Shown piece by piece: positions 33,892-42,048 of a DNA stretch of 64,000 nt. The stretch covers positions 496,001 through 560,000 of the forward strand of contig JAWKOD010000002.1 of assembly GCA_041391385.1 (NCBI GenBank), written 5' to 3'. The stretch is from CANIGN01 sp041391385. Lineage in GTDB: Bacteria > Bdellovibrionota > UBA2428. The notes under the pieces were generated by a model. That model made no database searches. It worked only from the letters and a program-made list of their open reading frames with translations, and had not been told where the DNA came from. The position numbers were made by a program, and so were the translations under genes. Each line of letters opens with the position of its first letter. Positions within the stretch are counted from its first letter, which is position 1.

Positions 33892-35609
33892 TTGGAAGCG
33901 AGCTCTACACTTCGCTAGGTTTCAATGGAGCTCTTTTGGTACTTTTTTCTCTTCTCGCCATTGTAGCTGTTTATGTTACGGATTTTAAAGTTTCTGATTT
34001 GATTCTTGCAGCTGAAGACTCAACGAAAGAAATCATAGTTTTTACTAAAGACAAATTACTTAAGTCTTTTGTTTTTACAAAAAATTTATTGCTTAAGCTA
34101 CTTTCTAAAAATAATTTCTTTAAAAAGGCTCTTGTTACGAAAGAGAATATTCAAAAGCAAATTGAAGTTTTTTCATGCGAGCTAGAAATGATGGCAGTAA
34201 ATTCTAATGCAGCGACCTCGGAAGAGATTCCCCTTGTGAGTGAAGATTCCATTTTAGCTGTCGAGGAAGAAGAAGCTGTTGTTGCACATGAAAAACCTAC
34301 TCCTAAGAAAAAACAAGTAAAACATAAGCTAAGAATTGCCGTTGATAATACGAATCCAAACATTGTGATTGAAGATCTAGAAGATAGCTCAGAAGAAAAA
34401 CTTGTAGAAAAAGAAGTGTCAGTTTCTAAGTGGAGTAAAACTTATAACTTTCCTAAGGCTAGTTTTCTTTCTAAGTCTAAAGACACAAAACACAAATCAA
34501 GTGCGTCGCAACAAAAAGCTCAATCTAAACTTGTGGAAGATTGTCTTGCCGGATTTGGATTAAAGGGAAATGTTGTGGCCGCTCATTGTGGCGATCGTTT
34601 GAGTATGTTCGAGTTTGAGCCAGAAGCAGGCGTTAAAATTAGTAAAATTCAGTCGCTCACAAATGACTTAGCTTTAAGCTTGGGCGCACCTTCAATACGT
34701 ATATTAGCGCCCATTCCTGGAAAAAATACTATTGGAATTGAGATACCAAATGAATCTTATGGAACCCTTAGTCTTGGTAATCTTATCGAAGCGAGTCTCA
34801 AAAACAAATCAGCTGTATTGCCTTTTGCCATGGGTAAAAATGTTTATAACGAAGTGGTCGTTGCAGATTTAAATGCTATGCCTCATTTGCTTGTATCTGG
34901 AACTACCGGATCTGGAAAAAGTGTTTTTATGAACTGTCTCATAACAAGTTTGCTTTATAACAAGTCGCCAAAAGATCTCAGGTTCTTAATGATCGACCCT
35001 AAGATGATTGAGTTAACTCCCTATAACGGAATTCCTCATTTGTTGAAGCCTGTGATCTGTGATGTGGATGAATCTAAGGACGCCCTTGTGTGGGCTGAAC
35101 ATGAGATGGATAGACGTTATCAAGCTTTTGCAGATGTGGGAGCTCGTAACATTGATACCTACAATAAGAAAATTAAAACAGTCAGTAAAAAGTCCTTAGA
35201 GCGTAAGCTTTCTAAAAAAATAGAAGAGCCCGAACACATGCCCTACATTGTTATTGTAATCGATGAACTTGCCGATCTTATGATCACGCAAGGTAAAGAA
35301 GTTGAAAAACCCATTACACGTATTGCTCAAAAAGCACGCGCTTGTGGCATTCATTTGATTCTTGCCACACAACGGCCTTCAGCTGAAATTGTTACTGGAC
35401 TTATCAAAACAAACTTCCCCTCAAGAATTGCCTTCAAAGTTTCTTCTTCGATAGATTCTAGAACTATTCTAGATACCTCAGGCGCGGAGAGGCTTCTGGG
35501 TCAAGGGGATATGCTTTATCTTCCGAATGGTAAGCACATAGAAAGACTCCAGGGAGCCTTTGTTTCCGAAGATGAAGTCAGTAAAATTGTTAAGTACATT
35601 TCTGAATAA
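33855..35609 (+). CDS. ftsK: FtsK/SpoIIIE-family DNA translocase, motor part, lacking the gamma domain
   Basis: 584 codons from the point where the frame becomes FtsK-like. Order: last transmembrane helix (GALLVLFSLLAIVAVYVTD), a charged linker of about 150 residues, then the alpha/beta RecA-like motor with Walker A GTTGSGKS (349-356), Walker B VIVIDELADL (D470-E471) and ATQRPSAEIVTGLIKTN. The protein ends right after the motor (GAFVSEDEVSKIVKYISE): the winged-helix gamma domain that reads KOPS sequences and activates XerCD is absent. FtsK pumps chromosome DNA at the division septum; without gamma, orientation and dif recombination would need another paralogue. The upstream membrane part is in another frame. 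Confidence 0.85.
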   Translation: MGSDQGGLVGNVIGSELYTSLGFNGALLVLFSLLAIVAVYVTDFKVSDLILAAEDSTKEIIVFTKDKLLKSFVFTKNLLLKLLSKNNFFKKALVTKENIQKQIEVFSCELEMMAVNSNAATSEEIPLVSEDSILAVEEEEAVVAHEKPTPKKKQVKHKLRIAVDNTNPNIVIEDLEDSSEEKLVEKEVSVSKWSKTYNFPKASFLSKSKDTKHKSSASQQKAQSKLVEDCLAGFGLKGNVVAAHCGDRLSMFEFEPEAGVKISKIQSLTNDLALSLGAPSIRILAPIPGKNTIGIEIPNESYGTLSLGNLIEASLKNKSAVLPFAMGKNVYNEVVVADLNAMPHLLVSGTTGSGKSVFMNCLITSLLYNKSPKDLRFLMIDPKMIELTPYNGIPHLLKPVICDVDESKDALVWAEHEMDRRYQAFADVGARNIDTYNKKIKTVSKKSLERKLSKKIEEPEHMPYIVIVIDELADLMITQGKEVEKPITRIAQKARACGIHLILATQRPSAEIVTGLIKTNFPSRIAFKVSSSIDSRTILDTSGAERLLGQGDMLYLPNGKHIERLQGAFVSEDEVSKIVKYISE

Positions 35610-35636
35610 ATTTGCATGACAGTATAATTCAGCTTT

Positions 35637-36467
35637 TTAGGGACTAGTGGAACGAATGGGCGCGTGTTCTTCTTGAGGGTGAGTCCCTTTTCCGCTGCCG
35701 AAGATGATTTCTGCAGCAGTTGCTCCAAGGATAGCTTTATAGTCAACTTCAAAATCGTAACGACGGCCACGAATGCCCGTTTCGTTAGGGGGGATGGCAA
35801 TGCCACCACTCCAAAAGAAGGCGTTGTTTAGATCACTCTCCGCAATGCTTGATTTTTTATTGAGTCTCGCCGGCCTAGGGGCTTGCTTGGAACTTTCAAT
35901 ATCGTAAATGTGATCTGATTGAGCTTCGTTGAGAAAATCTGCATACGCTACAAGTTGCCCATAGGTCATATTGTCATTTGTATTTAACTTAATAAGCGTT
36001 TCAATTTTTTTTATTCGATCTAAGAGTTTGCTTTTGGTTGGGCCACTGGCTCCATTAAGTGCTTTTTCGTAACTTGCCTTCATTTTTCGTAAGGGAAAGT
36101 GCATGGCGTATTGTGCCTGCTTCCAGCTCTCAATGGGTTTCTGCGAAACAGTAACCCAGTAGACTTTTAATTGTTCAGGAGAGAGGCCGTTAATCTTGCT
36201 TGTTGCAAAGTCTCCAACACTCAACTCTTCTTGGAGCATTCTCACTGTTAAAAGCGTTGATAAATACCCATCGTTGTCAGTTAATTTGTAGGTTTTAGGT
36301 GATATTCCATTTACCTGTGGAGCTGAGCTTATTTCGTATTCATAGTTTCCGTCTTTAGAAACGGCCTTGCTTACTTTGTTGGAATAACTTACGGGCAAGC
36401 TTGTAATTTCAACACTGTAGAGATTTAGGCTTAGAAGGAGGCTGGTGATTAGAGAGAAAACTTTCAT
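35637..36467 (-). CDS. Secreted protein of unknown function
   Basis: 276 residues with a signal peptide (KVFSLITSLLLSLNLYS|VE). The mature part is hydrophilic with helical segments (MKASYEKALNGASGPTKSKLLDRIKKIETLI) and a Gly-rich segment near the C-terminus (FFWSGGIAIPPNETGIRGRRYDFE). No family recognised and no Cys in the mature part. A -10-like CATAAT ends 5 bases before the ATG without a ribosome site. It converges on ftsK with 27 bp between the stop codons. Confidence 0.68.
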   Translation of the reverse strand: MKVFSLITSLLLSLNLYSVEITSLPVSYSNKVSKAVSKDGNYEYEISSAPQVNGISPKTYKLTDNDGYLSTLLTVRMLQEELSVGDFATSKINGLSPEQLKVYWVTVSQKPIESWKQAQYAMHFPLRKMKASYEKALNGASGPTKSKLLDRIKKIETLIKLNTNDNMTYGQLVAYADFLNEAQSDHIYDIESSKQAPRPARLNKKSSIAESDLNNAFFWSGGIAIPPNETGIRGRRYDFEVDYKAILGATAAEIIFGSGKGTHPQEEHAPIRSTSP

Positions 36468-36504
36468 TCTTAATTATGATAGCTAAGTTAAAGTTTTTCG
36501 GTAG

Positions 36505-36560
36505 TCCCCCCATGCCAGGATTCGAAGCTGCGATTTCCCACTTTCTGTAGCCTAGCGTAC
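36505..36560 (-). other. tRNA-like fragment downstream of tRNA-Gln
   Basis: The 13 bases GCCAGGATTCGAA (36514-36526) repeat exactly those of the tRNA-Gln T-arm (36618-36630), and the surrounding minus-strand sequence ends CATGGGGGGAC in place of a proper acceptor. The T-stem does not pair well and no anticodon arm can be drawn, so this is at most a decayed tRNA 3' part or an attachment-site scar. Confidence 0.35.
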
Positions 36561-36564
36561 AAAT

Positions 36565-36608
36565 AAAAAAAGAATCTTCCACACCTACGGCGTGAAACAT
36601 TCTTTTTT
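36565..36608 (-). terminator. Intrinsic terminator of tRNA-Gln
   Basis: On the minus strand, AAAAAAGAATGTTTCAC and GTGTGGAAGATTCTTTTTTT form a long stem with a short loop and a T-run, starting right at the tRNA 3' end. It is nearly symmetrical and could also work on the plus strand. Confidence 0.8.
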
Positions 36609-36682
36609 GGTTGGCCCGCCAGGATTCGAACCTGGGAATGGCAGTACCAAAAACTGCTGACTTACCACTTGTCGACGGGCCA
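36608..36682 (-). tRNA. tRNA-Gln (anticodon UUG)
   Basis: On the minus strand the 75-nt gene begins TGGCCCGTCGACAAGTGG and ends with an encoded CCA. The acceptor TGGCCCG/CGGGCCA pairs fully, the anticodon loop is TTTTGGT (anticodon TTG) and the T-arm is CCAGGTTCGAATCCTGG. It decodes CAA, and CAG by wobble. Confidence 0.96.
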
Positions 36683-36695
36683 ATGGATATTGGCA

Positions 36696-36743
36696 GTATC
36701 AGGGCTTATGGGCTCTGATACGCTGCTTATAATAACTAGCAGC
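36696..36743. other. Two adjacent hairpins between trxB and tRNA-Gln
   Basis: GTATCAGGGC/GCTCTGATAC (36696-36721, loop TTATGG) and GCTGCT/AGCAGC (36722-36743) are two back-to-back stems in the leader between the trxB stop and tRNA-Gln. No T-run follows, so they may be processing or weak termination structures. Confidence 0.5.
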
Positions 36744-36762
36744 TTGCCCTGAGGCCTTCAAG

Positions 36763-37698
36763 CTATCCGAGCTCAGAAATATAGTGTTCAGCATCGAGGG
36801 CGGCGGCGCAACCGCTTCCAGAAGCGGTAATTGCCTGCCGGTAGCGGCTATCTTGAACGTCCCCACAGGCAAAGACGCCCGGAACGTTGGTAGCGCTCAC
36901 GTGGGACTTATCAGAGCTTGTTAGAATATAGCCTTTGGGGTCGAGTTTAATGCTTTCAGCAAATAGCTTGGTATTGGGGGTGTGGCCAATCGCTACAAAA
37001 ACACCCTCAAGCGGAATTTCTTCAAATGCACCGCTTTGTGTGTCTTTGAGTTTAATGGCTGTAACCCCGTCTTTTCCAAGGATATCTTCTACGGCTCGGT
37101 TCACTTTAAATTCAACCTTAGGGTTGTTTTGAGCTCTTTCGAGCATGATTTTAGAAGCTTTAAAGGTGTCTCTTCTGTGAATAAGGTAAACCTTTGAGGC
37201 ATAACGACTTAAGAAATTGGCTTCTTCCATGGCACTATCGCCACCACCTACTACCGCAATAACTTTGTCTTTAAAAAAGAATCCGTCACACGTAGCGCAG
37301 GTACTTACCCCACGGCCCATCAATCGACTTTCGTTGGGAAGACCCAAAAGATTAGCAGAAGCGCCTGTAGAAATAATCACAGCACTTGCTTCGTATTCTG
37401 TTTTGTCGACCCAAACCTTTTTTGTGTTTCCAGTGAGTTCAACTTTTGTAGCATCTGCTGTTATAAATTCAGCACCAAATCTTTCGGCTTGAGCTCTAAA
37501 CTGAGACATGAGTTCGGGGCCCATCACGCCTTTTGGAAAGCCAGGAAAGTTTTCGACTTCGCTCGTGAGCATAAGTTGCCCACCCGCTTGGTATCCTTCA
37601 ATTACGAGAGGAGCAAGATTTCCACGTGCAGCATAAATCGCAGCCGTAAGTCCTGCGGGGCCGGATCCAACAATGATGAGCTTTCTTTTTTGTGACAT
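36763..37698 (-). CDS. trxB: Thioredoxin reductase
   Basis: This flavoenzyme passes electrons from NADPH to thioredoxin. It has 311 residues from the second Met; an ATG two codons upstream (37704) is equally possible and neither has a ribosome site. It shows the FAD-binding GSGPAGLTAAIYAARG at the N-terminus, the redox-active CATC (C134/C137 from this start) and the NADPH-binding GGGDSAMEEANFL, followed by HRRDTFKASK. The C-terminal FAD contact GVFACGDVQDSRYRQ is also present. All family features are intact. A GATACT lies just upstream as a possible -10. Confidence 0.96.
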   Translation of the reverse strand: MSQKRKLIIVGSGPAGLTAAIYAARGNLAPLVIEGYQAGGQLMLTSEVENFPGFPKGVMGPELMSQFRAQAERFGAEFITADATKVELTGNTKKVWVDKTEYEASAVIISTGASANLLGLPNESRLMGRGVSTCATCDGFFFKDKVIAVVGGGDSAMEEANFLSRYASKVYLIHRRDTFKASKIMLERAQNNPKVEFKVNRAVEDILGKDGVTAIKLKDTQSGAFEEIPLEGVFVAIGHTPNTKLFAESIKLDPKGYILTSSDKSHVSATNVPGVFACGDVQDSRYRQAITASGSGCAAALDAEHYISELG

Positions 37699-37903
37699 GC
37701 ACATAAGTTAGTATCGACGAGGTCTAAAATCCAGATGGCATACGAGGAGAAGCCATTACTTTTTTTCTGAGCTAGCGAGTAAAGGGGGCCTCAGAGTTTG
37801 ATTCATAGGGTTAATGCTGTAAGTATCGTAGGAAATCTTTAGGTATTTCAGCGAAGTGCCTCTATTTTGTACGGAATTGACTTTTTAGGAGAACGAGTAG
37901 GAA

Positions 37904-38872
37904 GTGAAGAAAAGCTCATCGTCATTTGTCCCAGACATAAAGCCCATCCCTGTCAAAGAGCGTTCAAGCCAAGGAAAAATCTCAATATTTTTAGAAGAGG
38001 GTCGTGAAATAACCCTTGTTGGCTTGGTTTATGGAATGGAGCACACTCTAAGTGGAGCCAACTATTCTGCAAAAGTTTTACTCGACCATTATAGTCAGCG
38101 TATTCGGATTTTAGAGTATAGCGGGACTGATTTTGATAATTTAATTTTATCTGTTCGTGCTTTGGCCGAGGCCAACAATTTTGACAAAATTATTTGCTAT
38201 GCACGGAAAAAAGATTGGCAGGAATTTTTAAAACACGGTTATGTTTTAGAGGCCGTACTCAAGTATTATTTTGAGGGCGAAGATGCTTACGTCGTAAGTA
38301 AGTTTCGTTCACAAGAGCGTAGTCAATCACCCAATCTTATGGAAGAGGTTTTGATGATTGAAGAGATTATGAATGGCCCCATGCCAGAAAAACTACGTGT
38401 TTTACCCGAGGGGTATTCTTTGCGTCTCGCACAAAGGGACGACATTCCAGAACTTATTAGCCTCTATCAGCGAATATTTGAAAGCTATCCTTCGCCACTT
38501 TCTCACCAAGAGTATGTACATAGTGTTTTTGAGAAAGATAATCTTTTTGCTCTTATTACCAAGGGCGAAAAAATTGTAGCTGCAGCGAGTGCGGAGTTAA
38601 ATCATTCGTGTCGTTCTGCAGAGCTTACAGACTGCGCAACTCTTCCAGAAGAGCGCGGTGGTGGTCTTATGAGTATTATTCTTAACTACCTAGAGGTACA
38701 GTTAAGGGAGAGAGATTTTTGTTGTGCCTATACCCTCTCAAGAGCACGTAGCTTTGGGATGAATAGAGTTTTTTATCATTTGAACTATGAGTTTTTGGGT
38801 AGGCTGGTAAATAACTGTGACATTTACGGTGCCTATGAAGACATGAACCTTTGGACAAAGGCATTGAAATAA
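37904..38872 (+). CDS. ablB: Putative beta-lysine N-acetyltransferase
   Basis: 322 residues starting at GTG. The N-terminal domain matches AblB proteins (ILEYSGTDFDNLILSVRALAE, then FDKIICYARKKDWQEFLKHGYVLEA and YYFEGEDAYVVSKF), and the C-terminal half is a GNAT acetyltransferase with SLYQRIFESYPSPLSHQEYV, an AblB hallmark, and an acetyl-CoA loop region (LPEERGGGLMSIIL). AblB acetylates the epsilon-amine of beta-lysine to make N-epsilon-acetyl-beta-lysine, a compatible solute in methanogens and some bacteria. The usual partner, lysine 2,3-aminomutase (AblA), is not in this window. It is the first gene of a five-gene operon in which every junction overlaps. Confidence 0.88.
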   Translation: MKKSSSSFVPDIKPIPVKERSSQGKISIFLEEGREITLVGLVYGMEHTLSGANYSAKVLLDHYSQRIRILEYSGTDFDNLILSVRALAEANNFDKIICYARKKDWQEFLKHGYVLEAVLKYYFEGEDAYVVSKFRSQERSQSPNLMEEVLMIEEIMNGPMPEKLRVLPEGYSLRLAQRDDIPELISLYQRIFESYPSPLSHQEYVHSVFEKDNLFALITKGEKIVAAASAELNHSCRSAELTDCATLPEERGGGLMSIILNYLEVQLRERDFCCAYTLSRARSFGMNRVFYHLNYEFLGRLVNNCDIYGAYEDMNLWTKALK

Positions 38873-40299
38873 TGGATTTGTTGGGGGGGCACCGGAGAAT
38901 CTTTCAGCGACTTTTGTTCTTGGGTTGCATCGGCTTTTCTTTTTTAGGGCGCGCTGATGATGTTGCTTCCTTAAAAGTGGGCCTGACGGGTAAGTATCCT
39001 CCTTTTAACTACTTTGATACTCAAGGGCAGTTAACGGGCTTTGATGTTGAAGTTGCCGAAGAACTTTGTCGGCGGCTTTCGATGAAGTGTGAGTTTAAAG
39101 TTTTGCAATGGGATGGGATTTTAAGTGCACTTTTATCCGACCGCATTGATGTGATTATTGCCAGTATGGCGATTACTCCTGAGCGCGAAAAAGCTGTAAA
39201 TTTTACAGAGCCTTACTATATTTCTGGAGCCCAACTTTTTTTAAAGGAAAACAAGTTAAAGACTGAGAGTAAAAAATTAAAAATAGGCGTAACGCTCGGA
39301 ACAACCTATGGGGTTTTTGCTAAAAAGAAATATCCCGAAGCAGAGATTCGTACTTACAAGGGAGATGTTGAAGCACTCCAAGATGTTGAAAATGGTCAGA
39401 TCGATGGCTTGATCACAGACAAGCTTGTTGGACTGCATATGATGAAAACATTCAATGCTCCGTTAAAAGCCTCAGGTGATCTTTTGTACGAAGAGCATAT
39501 CGGGATTCCTATAAAAAAAGAGAGGACACAGCTCTTAGCTGACATCAATCGTGAGCTTAAGTCTTTTCAAGCCTCGCAGGATTATCAGGTTCTTTGGGCG
39601 AAGTACTTCGAAGACAGGGCCGAGCAGCTTGCTGATCAAGAATTGTATTGGTTTCAGGCTATACGACTCCTCCTTAAAGCACTTTTAAACACAATTGCGC
39701 TCTCCTTTAGTGGAGTTTTAATGGGAGCAGTGCTGGCGACACTCTTCGCAACGCTCATGATTTCAGGTGGGAAAGCCTTGAGGCGAGGCGTAGCTTTTTA
39801 TGTCGACTTCATTCGGTCGACACCCTTTTTAGTTCAACTCTTTGCTATTTACTTTGGATTGCCTGCGCTGGGAGTTCATTTGAGTCCTTGGAGCGCTGGT
39901 ATTTTGGCCATAGCTCTTCATAGCTCAGCGTATGTTTCTGAAATTATTAAAACTGCCTATATGGCGGTCCCTGTGGGTCAAAAGCTGGCGGCAAAGGCAT
40001 TGGGACTGAATTCTAAAAAAACACTGACAAAAGTAGTTTTGCCACAAATGCTACCGATGATGAGCGCTCCTGTTTTAAATACGGTAGTCGCAATGATTAA
40101 GGATTCGGCAATTGTTTCGGTTATTAGTGTGCACGAGCTAACTCTTCAGGCTCAAGAGCTGATTAGTGCTACTTTTCGTCCTTTGGAATTTTATGCTCTA
40201 GCGGCGTTGTTATACTTTTTAATAACTTATCCTTTTCTTGTAATGGGACGACGCCTTGAGAAAAACTTTAAAAGAAAGGGATTGCTTCATGGAGAGTAG
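38872..40299 (+). CDS. Amino-acid ABC transporter, fused substrate-binding and permease protein
   Basis: 475 residues. A signal/anchor region (LLFLGCIGFSFLGRA) is followed by a family 3 periplasmic binding domain (LKVGLTGKYPPFNYFDTQGQLTGFDVEVAEEL ... MAITPEREKAVNFTEPYY) and, from about residue 260, a HisM/GlnP-type permease with helices and the coupling loop EAA-like motif (AAKALGLNSKKTLTKVVLPQ). This fusion is known for polar and basic amino-acid importers. The start ATG shares one base with the ablB stop (TAATG). The substrate is not visible; given the operon, lysine, beta-lysine or an acetylated derivative is an attractive guess. Confidence 0.9.
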   Translation: MDLLGGHRRIFQRLLFLGCIGFSFLGRADDVASLKVGLTGKYPPFNYFDTQGQLTGFDVEVAEELCRRLSMKCEFKVLQWDGILSALLSDRIDVIIASMAITPEREKAVNFTEPYYISGAQLFLKENKLKTESKKLKIGVTLGTTYGVFAKKKYPEAEIRTYKGDVEALQDVENGQIDGLITDKLVGLHMMKTFNAPLKASGDLLYEEHIGIPIKKERTQLLADINRELKSFQASQDYQVLWAKYFEDRAEQLADQELYWFQAIRLLLKALLNTIALSFSGVLMGAVLATLFATLMISGGKALRRGVAFYVDFIRSTPFLVQLFAIYFGLPALGVHLSPWSAGILAIALHSSAYVSEIIKTAYMAVPVGQKLAAKALGLNSKKTLTKVVLPQMLPMMSAPVLNTVVAMIKDSAIVSVISVHELTLQAQELISATFRPLEFYALAALLYFLITYPFLVMGRRLEKNFKRKGLLHGE

Positions 40300-40960
40300 T
40301 CAACCTGTTTTAAGTATTAAGAATCTTTCTTTCCTGCGACGAGAGCAGATCGTTTTGAACAACCTAGACTTTGATATTGAAAAAGGCGCTCCTTTTGCGC
40401 TGGTTGGTGAAAGTGGTTCAGGTAAAACGACGCTACTTTTTATATTGGCCTCACTTCTGAAGGCAACAGAAGGGTGGGTTGAGGTTTCTGGTCAAAAGCT
40501 AGATAAGATGACACCACGAGAGCGTGCGCAGAACTTGGGGATGGTTTTTCAGGATTATCAGTTATTCCCTCATTTAACTGTAATGGAAAACTTGGCATTA
40601 GCCCCAGAGGCTCACGGTGCGTCTGAGATAAATGAAAAAGCTGAAAAGCTCCTATTAGATTTAAACATCCCTACCTTGGCAGATCGTTATCCTTTTGAGC
40701 TGAGTGGCGGACAAAAACAGCGTGTCGCAATAGCTCGAGCCTTGATGCTTTCTCCGAAGGTGTTACTTTTAGATGAGCCAAGCGCTGCACTCGATATGCA
40801 GACGAGCCAGGAGCTTGCTTCGATATTGCTTGGTTTAAGTGATCGAATGCAAATATTTGTAGTTAGCCACGACCTTCCTTTTATTAAGGGATTTTGTTCG
40901 AGGGTTGCAAAAATGAAAAATGGAAACGTAGAATTGCTGGATCAAGGAGAATTTGAGTGA
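40289..40960 (+). CDS. Amino-acid ABC transporter ATP-binding protein
   Basis: 223 residues from the ATG with a ribosome site (AAAGAAAGGG); a longer TTG start is not supported. Complete ABC ATPase: Walker A GESGSGKTT, Q-loop VFQDYQLFPH, signature LSGGQKQRVAIARAL, Walker B VLLLDEPSAALD and the switch His in VVSHD. It belongs to the polar amino-acid uptake (GlnQ/HisP-like) group and powers the fused binding-permease protein encoded by the gene it overlaps by 11 bp. Confidence 0.94.
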   Translation: MESSQPVLSIKNLSFLRREQIVLNNLDFDIEKGAPFALVGESGSGKTTLLFILASLLKATEGWVEVSGQKLDKMTPRERAQNLGMVFQDYQLFPHLTVMENLALAPEAHGASEINEKAEKLLLDLNIPTLADRYPFELSGGQKQRVAIARALMLSPKVLLLDEPSAALDMQTSQELASILLGLSDRMQIFVVSHDLPFIKGFCSRVAKMKNGNVELLDQGEFE

Positions 40961-42048
40961 TTAAGAGCGCAAAAAAAAAAGTTTCTAAGGTAGAGGTTTT
41001 TTTTGATCCCGCGCAACTCAAGCATAAGCCCCTTTATGAGTGGGCTTTTGGTAAACGTCTCATACACCCAGAATCGAGCAATCGTGCAGAGCGAATTGTT
41101 TCGGAACTTCGAAAAAATTCACAAACATTTACCTTTAAAAAGCCAACGACCTCTCCCCTGAGACATATTTTAAAGATTCATCATCCCAAATTGGTAGCTG
41201 TCCTTCGAGAGTCGCAAAGGCTTCCTAAGGGCTATACTTTTCATCCAAGTGTATTTCCCCGAAGAGATCAGGTCTACGCTGACCCCAGGGAGTTAAATCA
41301 AGCGGGCTTTTACTGCTTTGATTCTGGAACACCTTTAACCGCATATACCTGGGGAGCTGCAGTGGGTAGTGCTTCTTGTGCCTTAGCTGCTGCGCAAAGT
41401 GTGGGGTCGGGAAAATCTAATATTGCATATTCTTTGTGTCGCCCGCCAGGGCACCATGCACAGTTCAATCTATTCGGAGGTTATAGCTATTTTAACAATG
41501 CTGCTATTGCAGCTACTTATTTGAGAGCTAAGGGCAGGGTGGCCATAGTTGATATTGATTTTCACCATGGGAACGGGACCCAGAGTATTTTTTACAAAGA
41601 TAATCAGGTTTATGTGGCCTCAATCCATGGCGATCCTAAGGAGTTCTATCCGTTCTTTTCTGGCTTTAAGACTGAGATTGGGGAGGGGCCCGGTAAGGGA
41701 TTTAATCTCAATGTTCCCCTTCCGCGTGGCTGTGACATTCAGGAGTTTGTAAAAAAATTAAAAGGTATTACAGCTGCTGTTAAGCGTTTTGATCCAAAAT
41801 TTTTAATTATTTCAGCAGGTTTCGATACCTTTGTGAAAGATCCCATCGGTGACTTCACACTCGAAACGGATGACTTTGCTCTTGTGGCCGAGGAGTTAGC
41901 GAAGCTTTCTCTCCCAGCAGTTATCTTGCAAGAGGGCGGCTACGCAACTCGATGGTTAGGAAAAAATGTTGCGACTTTTCTGCAAGCTTATGTAGATTCA
42001 GCGGCAAAGTATGAAATAAAAGAAACTAGTAAAAGGTTGATAAAGTAG
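40957..42048 (+). CDS. Histone-deacetylase-family amidohydrolase (acetylpolyamine amidohydrolase type)
   Basis: 363 residues from a GTG that overlaps the ABC gene's stop (GTGA). Zinc-dependent deacetylase of the arginase/deacetylase fold: paired catalytic histidines in RPPGHHA (H166, H167), zinc ligands D201 and H203 in DIDFHHGNGT and D290 in SAGFDTF, and the transition-state loop QEGGYA. In bacteria this branch (APAH, AcuC, HdaH) removes acetyl groups from acetylated polyamines or other small amines and from some proteins. Being encoded with AblB and an amino-acid importer, it could deacetylate N-epsilon-acetyl-beta-lysine or an imported acetyl-amine; that is inference. Confidence 0.9.
   Translation: MIKSAKKKVSKVEVFFDPAQLKHKPLYEWAFGKRLIHPESSNRAERIVSELRKNSQTFTFKKPTTSPLRHILKIHHPKLVAVLRESQRLPKGYTFHPSVFPRRDQVYADPRELNQAGFYCFDSGTPLTAYTWGAAVGSASCALAAAQSVGSGKSNIAYSLCRPPGHHAQFNLFGGYSYFNNAAIAATYLRAKGRVAIVDIDFHHGNGTQSIFYKDNQVYVASIHGDPKEFYPFFSGFKTEIGEGPGKGFNLNVPLPRGCDIQEFVKKLKGITAAVKRFDPKFLIISAGFDTFVKDPIGDFTLETDDFALVAEELAKLSLPAVILQEGGYATRWLGKNVATFLQAYVDSAAKYEIKETSKRLIK

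Noticed and set aside
36505..36560. A second complete tRNA or the 3' end of tmRNA
   Set aside because: The T-stem is mispaired, there is no CCA-like end or anticodon arm, and no tmRNA 5' half or tag frame was seen nearby.
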